DNA from: Burkholderiales bacterium
GTDB lineage: Bacteria; Pseudomonadota; Gammaproteobacteria; Burkholderiales; Casimicrobiaceae
Reading direction: 5' to 3'
DNA: 64,000 nt
Assembly: GCA_015075645.1 (NCBI GenBank)
Contig: JABTUF010000004.1
Location: forward strand, 1 to 64,000
Part shown: in pieces, positions 1 through 7,960 of the stretch
How positions within the stretch are numbered: position 1 is the first letter of the stretch
Layout of the letters: each line of letters begins with the position of its first letter
The notes under the pieces: generated by a model
The model's input: the letters and a program-made list of their open reading frames with translations, nothing else
Databases searched by the model: none
Told to the model about the DNA's origin: nothing
Position numbers and translations under genes: made by a program

Positions 1-1
1 T

Positions 2-197
2 GCGAGGCCACGACGCGGATGACTACGAGCGCCGTTGGCGTGCCGGAGCGGCCGGGGTGCGGCCTGGATCGGAGGCACCGTGGCGCGGCAAGCGGTCACC
101 GTTCGCTACAGCTCCATCGCGCCGACGCTCGCCGCGCGGGCGAACTCGCGAACACGTGTGATCGAGCGCGATATGCAACGATTCTCGCGCCCTAACG
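2..197. repeat. Direct repeat copy A (start of a duplicated integron cassette)
   Basis: This 196-bp stretch matches positions 1761-1956 without gaps and with about five substitutions, roughly 97% identity by eye. Both copies end at the same core sequence CCCTAACG, which is the GTTAGGG core read on the minus strand. Copy A therefore looks like the first part of a second example of the integrase-proximal cassette, cut by the window edge. A minus-strand reading frame that is open in copy B meets a TGA after about 20 codons here, so the repeat is probably not protein-coding. Confidence 0.85.
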
Positions 198-277
198 TGA
201 CAGGTAACCGGCGCGCCGCACCGGTCGTCGCCAAAACTCAAGTCGCATCTCGGCGCGTCCGGTTGACCGGCAGGTTA
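189..277 (-). other. attC: attC recombination site (cassette 3/4 boundary)
   Basis: On the minus strand the site runs from GGCTAAC (near 277) to GTTAGGG (196-190). Between them is an imperfect inverted repeat pairing CCGGACGCGCCG with CGGCGCGCCGG around an unpaired middle. Core boxes at both ends, a stem with a bulge and a length of about 90 bp match integron attC sites. Its inner sequence closely resembles the site at 1514-1606. It follows the DUF5615 stop by 8 bp, as expected for a cassette-borne gene. Confidence 0.75.
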
Positions 278-284
278 GCCGTCG

Positions 285-605
285 TCAGGGAATGCGAACC
301 TCGACATAGCTGCCGGGCTCGCAGCCGGCAATCGTTTCCGCGACACCAACGGCGACGCGCTGAATCCGGGGCCAACTCGTCGAAAGCAAACATACGATTG
401 CGATCCTTCGACCTGCCAGATTCTGCTGGTATCGAAGTCGGGCATCCGTGGTAACGAAGACCTCGAAGCCCTCCCGTTCAGCCGCGTCGAGCAGCTCGCC
501 GTTCGTCAGCTTCGACCAGCCGCGCTCATAGGCCGTCGATACGTCGTGCCGCCGCAGCGATTCACGCAACGGAGCCGGTGTACCTTGATCGAAAAGGACT
601 CGCAC
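285..605 (-). CDS. DUF5615 PIN-like toxin of a type II toxin-antitoxin pair
   Basis: The 106-residue product starts MRVLFDQGTPAPLRESLRRH and carries a central FVTTDARLRYQQNL block. This is the layout of DUF5615 proteins: PIN-like nucleases with an early Asp (LFDQG) and a second acidic site (TTDARL). Such proteins are usually toxins cleaving RNA, and their partner is normally a DUF433 protein, which is exactly what lies upstream. The GTG start directly follows the antitoxin TGA, implying translational coupling. The gene sits in an integron cassette reading away from intI and ends 8 bp before an attC site. The family call is good; toxicity is inferred from the family. Confidence 0.8.
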   Translation of the reverse strand: MRVLFDQGTPAPLRESLRRHDVSTAYERGWSKLTNGELLDAAEREGFEVFVTTDARLRYQQNLAGRRIAIVCLLSTSWPRIQRVAVGVAETIAGCEPGSYVEVRIP

Positions 606-827
606 TCAGACCGGAGCGAGTGCACTACGCGCGGCGTGCTCGAGGACCGCCCGTACCTGATCTAGCGATACGCCTGGAAAGAGCTCAACAAACTGGCTGG
701 CCGACACACCGTCCTCGAGATTCTCGAACAGGGCCGATACGGGCACGCGCGTACCACGAAACACCCACGCCCCGCTAACGCGATCAACATCGCGCTCGAC
801 GGCCGAGCAGGAGGACCAATCGATCAT
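606..827 (-). CDS. DUF433 antitoxin
   Basis: This 73-residue protein contains the DUF433 core: a beta segment with VFRGTRVPVSALFENLEDGV, followed by a helix-turn-helix-like part (SASQFVELFPGVSLDQVRAVLEHA). DUF433 proteins are small antitoxins that neutralise DUF5615 toxins and usually repress their own operon. It is the first gene of a two-gene cassette and abuts the toxin with no gap. The ATG at 827 lies about 32 bp after the attC site of the preceding cassette. Stable TA pairs are common passengers in sedentary chromosomal integrons, where they may limit loss of the array. Confidence 0.85.
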   Translation of the reverse strand: MIDWSSCSAVERDVDRVSGAWVFRGTRVPVSALFENLEDGVSASQFVELFPGVSLDQVRAVLEHAARSALAPV

Positions 828-858
828 CCGGCAATCCTAGCACTCCCGCGGCAGGACA

Positions 859-920
859 GCTAATGTTTCCGTTCAGCGGCGCGCCGCTTGCGGCGCGTCC
901 GCTGCAGCGGATTGTTCGGC
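859..920 (-). other. attC: attC recombination site (cassette 2/3 boundary)
   Basis: On the minus strand it begins GCCGAACAATCCGCTGCAGC and contains the pairing arms GACGCGCCGC and GCGGCGCGCC around AAGC. It ends in CATTAGC where GTTAGGC would be canonical. The left half and the ...TGAAC spacing resemble short attC sites of about 60 bp. The degenerate right core may reduce recombination. The last codons of the GIY-YIG-like gene run into it. Confidence 0.65.
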
Positions 921-1499
921 GTCTTCGCCATCATGAGTGGTCGCGTTCAACGGCGAAGCGCTCGCAAGCGGTGCTCGGACATCGGGCGCCGGAAGCATGC
1001 TGAAGAAAGCGTCGCCCCGCTTGACCAAAGTATCCAGAGCGTCGCACTCGAAAACCTCGTTAAGTATCAGCCGGCACCCTTCGCGTGTAAGGGCGTCAAT
1101 CGCTGTCAATTCCCATGGGCGCTTGCATGGCCATGCACGCAGCACACGCGCAGTTGGAGCTGCAGTCCGGTGCTGCGATAGTCTCTGCTCCAAGCTCTCT
1201 GCGAACCCGAGCTTCAACCTTTTCGGGTCAAGGTCCGGCACGAGCTGAATGACATAGAAAACGCCAACATCAGAGATGGCGACCACCGTCGATGCGGTAA
1301 AACCCTTATCCGCTCTCAGTGACACGATTTCGTCAGCCTCGGCGTTCGTCACGCAGAGCGTCAACTGGCTTCCCGAATCAGGAGTCCGCCGCTTGTGGAA
1401 CGAATAGCCGAGCTTCATGACATAGCGACGCGCATGGGAACGGTCCATCCCCAAGCGCTTCGCAAGGTCCTTGATCGACAGGTAATCGTCGCTCACCAC
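873..1499 (-). CDS. Cassette-encoded HTH plus GIY-YIG-like protein
   Basis: The product is about 208 residues. Residues 1-35 hold a helix-turn-helix-like segment (YLSIKDLAKRLGMDRSHARR). The central part starts VGVFYVIQLVPD and continues with KLGFAESLEQRLSQHR, the FYVIQ...KLGFA pattern of GIY-YIG/T5orf172 folds, with a downstream Arg and Glu region. The Ala-rich C-terminal tail is encoded by the attC site. I chose the GTG at 1499 because GAGG lies six bases upstream; a TTG at 1511 is also in frame but would lie inside the previous attC. A nicking or binding role is inferred only from the fold; degraded catalytic residues are possible. Confidence 0.55.
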   Translation of the reverse strand: MVSDDYLSIKDLAKRLGMDRSHARRYVMKLGYSFHKRRTPDSGSQLTLCVTNAEADEIVSLRADKGFTASTVVAISDVGVFYVIQLVPDLDPKRLKLGFAESLEQRLSQHRTAAPTARVLRAWPCKRPWELTAIDALTREGCRLILNEVFECDALDTLVKRGDAFFSMLPAPDVRAPLASASPLNATTHDGEDAEQSAAADAPQAARR

Positions 1500-1513
1500 T
1501 TCAGGCCTCAAGA

Positions 1514-1606
1514 CGCCGAACGCTCAAGGTGACCGGCGCGCCGCCACCGACGCGAACGAGGAAGAAGCCGCGTACCGGCGCGTCCGGTTGACCACCCTGT
1601 TAGGGC
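1514..1606 (-). other. attC: attC recombination site (cassette 1/2 boundary)
   Basis: Read on the minus strand, the site goes from CCCTAAC (1605-1599) to GTTCGGC (1521-1515). The arms GGTCAACCGGACGCGCCGG and CGGCGCGCCGGTCACC form the stem expected of a folded attC. The inner arms are nearly the same as in the site at 189-277, showing that both belong to one integron family. Length and core placement fit attC sites. Confidence 0.75.
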
Positions 1607-1955
1607 GCGATAGTTGCACGGCGACATCGTGCACCGAAGGCTTTCCCTTCGCAATGCACGACCGACGACCGGACCCGCGCGCCACCGCGTGGTGTGATGC
1701 CACCCGAAGCCACCGGCGCGCCGCCGCGCGGGACCTGCATGGGGGCGAGCTCTGGTGATCGCGAGGCCACGACGCGGATGACTACGAGCGCCGTTGGCGT
1801 GCCGGAGCGGTCGGGGTGCGGCCTGGACCGGAGGCACCGTGGCGCGGCAAGCGGTCGCCGTTCGCTACAGCACCATCGCGCTGACGCTCGCCGCGCGGGC
1901 GAACTCGCGAACACGTGTGATCGAGCGCGATATGCAACGATTCTCGCGCCCTAAC
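1607..1955 (-). other. First integron cassette, no convincing gene
   Basis: This 349-bp body between the attI junction and attC contains only low-complexity reading frames rich in Arg, Ala and Pro, such as a GTG-started 104-residue frame at 1600-1914. None resembles a family I know. Its homologous frame in the second copy (1-197) has an in-frame stop, which argues against coding. It may be a non-coding cassette, perhaps carrying a promoter or small RNA; I see no specific signal for either. Confidence 0.5.
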
Positions 1956-1956
1956 G
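1761..1956. repeat. Direct repeat copy B (start of integrase-proximal cassette)
   Basis: This is the partner of positions 2-197, the same length with about five substitutions and no indels. It ends exactly at the CCCTAACG core next to the integrase gene. Two nearly identical cassettes in one array indicate either capture of the same cassette twice or duplication and later insertion of two other cassettes between them. Confidence 0.85.
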
Positions 1957-2060
1957 CAAAGTAGGTCGTTTGGATGATGTGTACCCGGTTAGTCTGCGCC
2001 GGACAATCGGAGGCGGTCAACGGACAACCCCCCGTCCCGACACGATTCCAGCCTTCCGAT
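1950..2060 (-). other. attI: Putative attI insertion site
   Basis: The newest cassette begins at a GTTAGGG core (minus strand, 1956-1950) that lies about 105 bp before the integrase start. Cassettes insert at attI beside intI, so this interval should hold attI and the divergent promoters. Individual integrase-binding boxes could not be assigned with confidence. Confidence 0.55.
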
Positions 2061-3158
2061 ATGGCCGGGCGAGACGATACGTACGATCGCGGCCAGCCGC
2101 GCCCCGCCCGGGCGCCAGGTCCCGCCTTTTCGCCGCGCGCCGCCGTGGCACTACCTCCCGCCGTGGCACCGCCTCCTGCCGCGGCCCCGCCCGCACGCCC
2201 CCGCCTCCTCGACCAGGTTCGCGACGCGATCCGCTACCGGCACTACAGCTACCGCACCGAGCAGGCGTACGTCGAGTGGGTGCGGCGCTTCGTGCGCTTC
2301 CACCGGTTGCGGCATCCAACCGAGATGGGCGCGGAGGAAGTCGTCGCGTTCCTGTCGCATCTCGCGATCGAGCGCAGCGTGTCCGCGTCGACGCACCAGC
2401 AGGCGCTCTCGGCGCTGCTGTTCCTCTACCGCGACGTGCTTTGCGTCGAGTTGCCGTGGCTCGGCGAGATCGAGCGGCCGAAGACGCCGCGCCGCCTGCC
2501 GGTCGTGCTGTCGCGCGAGGAGACGCGAAGGCTGCTCGCGCACGTCGACGGCGACCACCGGCTGATGGCCCGCCTGCTCTACGGCACCGGCATGCGCCTG
2601 ATGGAGGGCCTGCGCCTGCGCGTGAAGGATCTCGACCTCCGCCGGCGCGAGATCACCGTGCGCCAGGGCAAGGGCGGACGCGACCGCGTGACGATGGTGC
2701 CCGGTTCGCTCGCGGACGAACTCGCGGAGCAGGCCTCGCGCGCCCGCGAGCTGTGGTCGCAGGATCGCGCCGAAGGCGCTCCGGGCGTCGAGCTGCCGTT
2801 CGCGCTCGACCGCAAGTATCCGAAGGCGGGAGAGGCCTGGGGCTGGTTCTGGGTGTTCCCGGCGCGCACGCCGTCACGCGATCCGCGTTCGGGCATCGTG
2901 CGCCGGCACCACGTGCACGAGGACGGCCTGGGACGCGCGATCAAGCGTGCGGCGCGTGCGGCGGGCATCGCCAAGCCCGCGACCGCGCACACGCTGCGGC
3001 ACGCGTTCGCGACGCACCTCCTCGAGTCGGGCTACGACATCCGGACGGTGCAGGAACTGCTCGGCCATCGCGACGTGTCGACGACGATGATCTACACGCA
3101 TGTGCTGAACCGCGGCGGGCGCGGTGTCGTGAGCCCGATCGACGCGCGCCAGGACTGA
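2061..3158 (+). CDS. intI: Integron integrase IntI
   Basis: This tyrosine recombinase catalyses attI x attC cassette insertion and attC x attC excision. The N-terminal SAM-like DNA-binding domain ([20 protein letters not shown]) is followed by the catalytic domain. Visible catalytic residues are Arg in [13 protein letters not shown], His-x-x-Arg in [12 protein letters not shown], His in [10 protein letters not shown] and the Tyr in MIYTHV. The IntI-specific insertion is present as [20 protein letters not shown], which separates it from ordinary XerC/D or phage integrases. A longer frame starts at 1974, but the ATG at 2061 gives the normal family start after a Pro/Ala-rich leader. It is oriented away from the cassettes, the standard integron layout, and looks intact. 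Confidence 0.93.
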   Translation: MAGRDDTYDRGQPRPARAPGPAFSPRAAVALPPAVAPPPAAAPPARPRLLDQVRDAIRYRHYSYRTEQAYVEWVRRFVRFHRLRHPTEMGAEEVVAFLSHLAIERSVSASTHQQALSALLFLYRDVLCVELPWLGEIERPKTPRRLPVVLSREETRRLLAHVDGDHRLMARLLYGTGMRLMEGLRLRVKDLDLRRREITVRQGKGGRDRVTMVPGSLADELAEQASRARELWSQDRAEGAPGVELPFALDRKYPKAGEAWGWFWVFPARTPSRDPRSGIVRRHHVHEDGLGRAIKRAARAAGIAKPATAHTLRHAFATHLLESGYDIRTVQELLGHRDVSTTMIYTHVLNRGGRGVVSPIDARQD

Positions 3159-3316
3159 GAAGCTGTGAAAGAACCCTGCAGCCCCGCGGTCGAGGCACCG
3201 GCCATCGCCGCGCCCGGCAGATGCCGCGATTCGGCGATGCCCTGCGCTCGCGGCACGATCCGCGCCCGCGCGGTCCATGCGGCGCGCGAGGCTCCCGCAG
3301 ACAGCCGCGCGGGCCT

Positions 3317-4156
3317 TCAGTGCGCCATGAGCACCGGCACGGTCATCGAATCGAGCATCGTCGCGGTCACGCCCCCCCAGATGAGGCGCGACAGGCGCGG
3401 GCGGCTGTAGCCGCCCATCACGATCATGTCGGCGCCGAAGTCGGCGGCGCGCGACAGCAGGTACTCGCCCGCGGCGATGTCCTGCGCGGTCGAACGCTTC
3501 ACCGTCGCATTGACGCCGTGGCGGCGCAGGAAACCCTCGACCGCCTTGTCCGAGATGAACTCCTGCACCGTCTCGTCGGCGCGCGGCGTGACGGCGACCG
3601 CGAGCACCTCCTTCGCGTCCTTGAGGAAGGGCAGCGCGTCGGCGACGGCGCGCGCCGATTCGCGCGAGTCCTTCCACGCGATCATCACGCGTTCGCCCAG
3701 CGTGCCGCCCGCGCCGATGTAGGGGACCATGAGCACCGGCCGGCCGGATTCCATCACGATCGCGTTGGCGAGTTCGGTCTGGAAGCCCGTGTCCGGGTTC
3801 CTCGGCGCCGGCTGACCGACGATGGCGAGGTCCGCGTAGCGCGCGCGGACCACGGCGGACTCGATCGCGTCTCCCGCCGGCGCCATCCACGTCGATGCGG
3901 AGACTCCGCCCTTGCCCATCGCGGCGCGGAAGCGCGCCTCCGCGTCCTCCTGCGCCTTCAGCGCCGAGGCGCGGTGCGACGCGACGATCTCGGGAGGCAT
4001 CAGCGCAGCCTCGGTCACGCCGAGGTCGCGCGTCGACACGACGTAGGTGCCGAGGATCTCGGCCGGATAGCGCCGCGCCAGGCGCACGGCCACATCGAGG
4101 CGTTGGCCGGACTGCGTGGAGTCGTCGACGTGGACGAAGATCGAGCGGTAGGTCAT
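3317..4156 (-). CDS. Tandem universal stress protein (UspA family)
   Basis: This 279-residue protein has two Usp domains. The first starts TYRSIFVHVDDSTQSGQRL; the second starts near residue 155 with GERVMIAWKDSRESARAV. The second ends in the nucleotide-binding signature GGYSRPRLSRLIWGGVT. UspA tandem proteins are cytoplasmic ATP-binding stress proteins. The ATG at 4156 is preferred over an upstream frame because a GGAG lies nine bases before it. It is monocistronic, and the flanking gaps (3159-3316 and 4157-4441) show no other gene. Confidence 0.9.
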   Translation of the reverse strand: MTYRSIFVHVDDSTQSGQRLDVAVRLARRYPAEILGTYVVSTRDLGVTEAALMPPEIVASHRASALKAQEDAEARFRAAMGKGGVSASTWMAPAGDAIESAVVRARYADLAIVGQPAPRNPDTGFQTELANAIVMESGRPVLMVPYIGAGGTLGERVMIAWKDSRESARAVADALPFLKDAKEVLAVAVTPRADETVQEFISDKAVEGFLRRHGVNATVKRSTAQDIAAGEYLLSRAADFGADMIVMGGYSRPRLSRLIWGGVTATMLDSMTVPVLMAH

Positions 4157-4441
4157 CGCGAGCTCCCGACGGAAGAAGGATGGCCAGAGTGTGCACCCAT
4201 GCGGCACTACCCGGGGTTAACCCGCGTCAACTCCGATGCGAATGGGGGAGCGAAGCGCGTCGGACCCCTGGGTACACGACTGCGCTCCGTGGCGCCGGAG
4301 TCCGTAGTCGACCGGCCCGGCCGGGCAACCGGCATCCAGGTACAGGCACGGGTCGCGAGGTCGCGGAAAGCGCCGCCTCGTGAATGCCGCCGCGGCCGGT
4401 AGCGTGCGCGTCGCGGAACGCGCTGCCGCCCACGCGGGGGA

Positions 4442-5365
4442 TCATCCGCGTGCGGCGAGCGCCGCCACCTCGGCCCGCGTCGGACAGCCGGCGCGTCCGC
4501 CGGTGCGCGTGCACTTGATCGCCGCGGCGAGCGTGGCGAAGCGCGCCGCCGACGCGACGTCGCGGCCCTCCGCGATCGCAAGCGCGTAGGCGCCGTGGAA
4601 GACGTCGCCGGCGGCCAGCGTGTCGACCGCCTGGATCGGCGGTGCGGGCAGGTGCAGCGGGCCCTCGTCTGTGAGCCACCAGGAACCGCGCTCGCCGAGC
4701 GTGACCGCGCAGGCGCGTGCGGCGCCGCCTGCGCGCATCGCGCGCCAGGCGCGTTCGAACGCCGCGCGGAGTTCCGCCTCTCCCGCGCCGGATGACAGCG
4801 ACGCCCAGCGCGCGAGCCCCGGTTCGGAGAAGACGACGTGGTCGGCGAGCCGCATGAGTTCGTCGATCACCACGCCGTCCGCGACGTCGGCGTCGAGCAC
4901 GCGCGGAACGCCGGCTTCGCGCGCCGCGCCGAACAGGGCGCGCGCGCCGGCAGGCCAGCGCACGTCGGCGAGCACCGCGCGCGCGTCGCGCAACTGCGCG
5001 AGCGGCAGCCACGATGCGTCGTCGGGCACGTCGCCGTAGTGGGAGACGATGAGCCGCTCGCCGCGCGCGTCGACCACGATCGCCGACTGCGACGAACGGC
5101 AGCCGGGGAGCCGCCGGAACGCGCTCGCGTCGACACCGTAGGACGCGAACTCCTTCGCCATCGCGGCGCCCGCGGCGTCGTCCCCCGCCCGCCCCCAGAA
5201 CGCAACGCGACCGCCGAGTCGAGCGATCGCGCAGGCCGCGTTCGCGGCCATGCCACCTCCGACCTCGCGGAACGCGCTCGCCCGCACCTTGGTCGGCGTC
5301 GACGGAATCGCGTCCACCGTGTAGACGCGATCGAGCGCGGCGTGGCCGAGGCAGACGACATCCAT
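4442..5365 (-). CDS. PfkB family carbohydrate kinase
   Basis: This 307-residue sugar kinase is of the ribokinase/PfkB fold. It starts MDVVCLGHAALDRVYTVD, has the N-terminal substrate loop with a GGG..NAA motif (REVGGGMAANAACAIARLG), and near residue 245 the catalytic signature DTLAAGDVFHGAYALA with the general-base Asp. It should phosphorylate a sugar or sugar-like alcohol using ATP. The substrate cannot be read from sequence, and no sugar operon surrounds it. Length is normal for the family. Confidence 0.88.
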   Translation of the reverse strand: MDVVCLGHAALDRVYTVDAIPSTPTKVRASAFREVGGGMAANAACAIARLGGRVAFWGRAGDDAAGAAMAKEFASYGVDASAFRRLPGCRSSQSAIVVDARGERLIVSHYGDVPDDASWLPLAQLRDARAVLADVRWPAGARALFGAAREAGVPRVLDADVADGVVIDELMRLADHVVFSEPGLARWASLSSGAGEAELRAAFERAWRAMRAGGAARACAVTLGERGSWWLTDEGPLHLPAPPIQAVDTLAAGDVFHGAYALAIAEGRDVASAARFATLAAAIKCTRTGGRAGCPTRAEVAALAARG

Positions 5366-5462
5366 GGCGTCGACGTAGAATCGGGAGACCCCGCGAGTTT
5401 ACGGCCCCGGCCGACCACACGCGCCGGCGGATCGCCCGTCGCGCATTTCCGGAAGCCCCGTC

Positions 5463-5765
5463 ATGACCACACCTCCCCCGATCGACATCGTCCACAACAC
5501 CGCCGCCCGGCGTTTCGAGGTGGTCCAGGACGGCGCGCTCGCGCGCTGCGAGTACCGCCGCGTCGGCAACGTGCTGCAGCTCCACCACACCGAGGTGCCG
5601 AAGGCGCTCGAAGGCCGGGGGATCGCGGGCAGGCTCGTCGCCGCCGCGCTCGACTGGGCGAAGGCCGAGGATCTGCGGATCGCGCCGTACTGCTCGTACG
5701 TGCGCGCGTACATGAAGCGCCATCCCGAGACGCAGCCGCTGCTCGCGCCGGGCCAGGAGGTCTGA
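5463..5765 (+). CDS. Small GNAT-like N-acetyltransferase (YjdJ/NATD1 type)
   Basis: The 100-residue product matches the short GCN5-related domain of the NATD1/YjdJ type. It has an initial HNTAARRFEVVQDGALARCEY strand region, the acetyl-CoA loop RGIAGRLVAAALDWAKAE, and the closing YCSYVRAYMKRHPE segment. Such proteins bind acetyl-CoA; natural acceptors are unknown. It lies divergently beside the PfkB gene and converges on the LysR gene with an 18-bp gap. Confidence 0.85.
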   Translation: MTTPPPIDIVHNTAARRFEVVQDGALARCEYRRVGNVLQLHHTEVPKALEGRGIAGRLVAAALDWAKAEDLRIAPYCSYVRAYMKRHPETQPLLAPGQEV

Positions 5766-5783
5766 ACCGCCGCCACTCCGGCG

Positions 5784-6662
5784 TCACGCGCCGGCGAGGA
5801 AGTCGACGAAGGCGCGAACCTTCGCCGACAGGTGCCGCCGCGACGGATAGGCGGCATGGATGGCGATCGACGGCAGCGTCCAGTCCGTGAGGATCGGCAC
5901 GAGCGCGCCGCGCTCGAGGTCCGGCGCGAGGATGAAGTCGGGCTCGCAGACGATGCCGGCGCCCTCGATCGCGAGCGCGCCGAGCATCCGGCCGTTGTTC
6001 GCGTGCAGCGGGCCGCCGATGCGCACGACCTTGTCGCCGCCGTCGGCGCCGATGAACCGCCACTGGTGACGCGTAGCGGCGTACTCGTAGGTCAGGCACG
6101 AGTGGCGCGCGAGGTCGTCGGGCGTGCGCGGCGTGCCGTGGCGTTCGAGATAGGAGGGCGCCGCGCAGCACACGAGCGAGGTCGCGCCGATGCGCCGCGC
6201 GACGAGGAACTGGCTGCGGATCTCGCCGATGCGCACCGCGAGGTCGAAGCCCTCGTCGACCAGATCCACGACCCGGTCCGACAGGTCGACGTCGACGCGC
6301 ACCTGGTCGTACTTCGCGGCGAACGCCGCGACGATCGGCGCGAGCACGCGGATGCCGTAGGTGATCGGCGCGGTGAGCTTGAGCGTGCCGCGCGGCGTGA
6401 CGCCGCCCGCACTCGCGCCCTGCTCGGCCTCCTCCAGGTCCGCGAGCAATTGCACCGCGCGCTCGTGGAAGGCCCGCCCGGTTTCGGTCAGCGACAGCCG
6501 CCGCGTGGTGCGATTCAACAGGCGTGCGTCGAGGTGTTCCTCGAGTTCGGCGACGCGCCGCGACACGGCCGACACGGACTGGCCGAGCTTCTCCGCGGCC
6601 CGGGCGAAGCTGCCGTTCTCGATGACCGAGACGAACGCGGCAATGCTTTGGAACCGGTCCAC
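5784..6662 (-). CDS. LysR family transcriptional regulator
   Basis: This 292-residue LysR regulator starts MDRFQSIAAFVSVIENGSFA with the winged HTH in the first 60 residues (AAEKLGQSVSAVSRRVAELE). A periplasmic-binding-like effector domain begins near residue 90. It is divergent from the DoxX-GST-DODA genes across an unusually AT-rich 119-bp region, the typical arrangement for a LysR protein controlling its neighbours. The effector is unknown; aromatic or thiol stress is possible from the target genes. Confidence 0.9.
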   Translation of the reverse strand: MDRFQSIAAFVSVIENGSFARAAEKLGQSVSAVSRRVAELEEHLDARLLNRTTRRLSLTETGRAFHERAVQLLADLEEAEQGASAGGVTPRGTLKLTAPITYGIRVLAPIVAAFAAKYDQVRVDVDLSDRVVDLVDEGFDLAVRIGEIRSQFLVARRIGATSLVCCAAPSYLERHGTPRTPDDLARHSCLTYEYAATRHQWRFIGADGGDKVVRIGGPLHANNGRMLGALAIEGAGIVCEPDFILAPDLERGALVPILTDWTLPSIAIHAAYPSRRHLSAKVRAFVDFLAGA

Positions 6663-6781
6663 GGCTTATTATTGCATATTGCTCAACAATCTATCAATAT
6701 TTCGAATATTTATCCCGTCATTTGCTGGCAATATGATTCGAGTGCGGCGTCCACCCAGACCGCTCACCCACAGGAGTCACC
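6663..6781. promoter_or_regulatory. AT-rich divergent promoter between LysR and DoxX genes
   Basis: Positions 6665-6735 are strikingly AT-rich for this genome, with TATT/ATATTG runs and the small inverted repeat ATTG-CTCAA-CAAT at 6678-6690. The gap separates divergent genes and should hold both promoters and the LysR operator. An exact T-N11-A box could not be fixed. Confidence 0.55.
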
Positions 6782-7198
6782 ATGCAAGATCGCCGAATCG
6801 ACCTCGCCGCGCTGGTGCTGCGCCTGACGCTGGGCGCGGTGCTCCTCGCCCACGGCCTGCTCAAGCTCGTGGTCTTCACACCCGCCGGCACCGCCGCGTT
6901 CTTCGAGAAGATCGGGCTGCCCGGCCCGCTCGCCTATGTCGTGATCGCCGCCGAACTCGTCGCGGGCATCGCGATCGTCGTCGGATGGCGCACGCGACTC
7001 TTCGCCGCCGCGATCGCCCCGATCCTGTTCGGCTCGGCGCTCCCGCACATCCCCAACGGCTGGATGTTCAGCGCGGCCGGCGGCGGCTGGGAGTATTCGG
7101 CGTTCCTCGGCCTCACCGCGATCGCCCTCGCGCTCCTGGGCGGCGGTCGCTACGCCCTTCGCGCCGAGGCGACCGACGGCCGGCTCGCGACCGCCTGA
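6782..7198 (+). CDS. DoxX family membrane protein
   Basis: The protein has 138 residues and about four hydrophobic segments. It begins DLAALVLRLTLGAVLLAHGLL, the common start of DoxX proteins, and continues with GPLAYVVIAAELVAGIAIVV and a C-terminal FLGLTAIALALLG segment. DoxX proteins are inner-membrane proteins linked to redox and thiol stress. It is the first gene of a + strand group with GST and DODA genes, a recurring set in proteobacteria, and is probably controlled by the divergent LysR protein. Confidence 0.85.
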   Translation: MQDRRIDLAALVLRLTLGAVLLAHGLLKLVVFTPAGTAAFFEKIGLPGPLAYVVIAAELVAGIAIVVGWRTRLFAAAIAPILFGSALPHIPNGWMFSAAGGGWEYSAFLGLTAIALALLGGGRYALRAEATDGRLATA

Positions 7199-7300
7199 CG
7201 CCGACACGACCGCGCAACCCTCTCCGGCAGCGCCGCTCCCGGCGGCGCACGACGTTCGACGTAGTTCCGTTCCGATCCACGACTCTCCGAGGATGACCGC

Positions 7301-7918
7301 ATGAAACTCTACTTCTCTCCCGGCGCCTGCTCGTTCGCGCCCCACGTCGCGCTCAAGGAAGCCGGCATCGCCGCGGAGACCGTCAAGGTCGACCTGCGCG
7401 CGCACAAGCTCCCCGACGGCACCGACTACTACACCGTCAATGCCAAGGGCTACGTACCGTACCTGGTGCTCGACGACGGCACGCCGCTCTCCGAAGCGCA
7501 CGTGATCCTGCAGTACATCGCCGACCGCAAGCCGGGCGCCATCGCTCCCGTGTACGGCACGATCGAGCGCTACAAGCTGAACGAGTGGCTGGGCTTCATC
7601 GCGACCGAGATCCACAAGACCTTCGGCCCGCTCTGGCACGCCGACGCGTACGGCGAGAAGGCGATCGACACGTTCAAGCAGCGGCTGCACCAACGTTACG
7701 CGATCGTCGAGGCGCAGCTCGCGAAGAGCCCCTACCTCACCGGCGACGAATTCACGATCGCCGACATGTATCTCTACACGGTCACCCACTGGGCGGGTTA
7801 CCTCAAGGTCGACCTGTCGGCATTCCCGAAGCTCCAGGCCTGGATGAAGAAGGTCGCCGAGCGTCCGTCCGTCGTCGCCGCGCTCGCGGCGGAGCGCGGC
7901 GTGAAGGAACCCGCGTAA
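7301..7918 (+). CDS. Beta-class glutathione S-transferase
   Basis: This 205-residue GST starts MKLYFSPGACSFAPHVALKE. The Cys in SPGACS matches the catalytic Cys10 of bacterial beta-class enzymes. The thioredoxin-like glutathione site continues with GYVPYLVLDDGTPLSEAHVI. The helical C-terminal domain includes FTIADMYLYTVTHWAG with the N-capping box. It would conjugate or reduce electrophiles with glutathione in the cytoplasm. It lies between DoxX and the DODA-type dioxygenase. Confidence 0.92.
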   Translation: MKLYFSPGACSFAPHVALKEAGIAAETVKVDLRAHKLPDGTDYYTVNAKGYVPYLVLDDGTPLSEAHVILQYIADRKPGAIAPVYGTIERYKLNEWLGFIATEIHKTFGPLWHADAYGEKAIDTFKQRLHQRYAIVEAQLAKSPYLTGDEFTIADMYLYTVTHWAGYLKVDLSAFPKLQAWMKKVAERPSVVAALAAERGVKEPA

Positions 7919-7960
7919 CGTACGGGCCGGCCGGCGCCATGCGCGCCGGTCGCGCGCGCC

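Noticed and set aside
1600-1914. A 104-codon minus-strand frame in the first integron cassette
   Set aside because: It is low-complexity, runs through the attC site, starts with GTG without a good ribosome site, and is broken by a stop in the duplicate copy at 2-197.
2061-3158. Ordinary phage or XerC/D-type integrase
   Set aside because: The IntI-specific insertion [19 protein letters not shown] is present and attC-like sites lie next to it.
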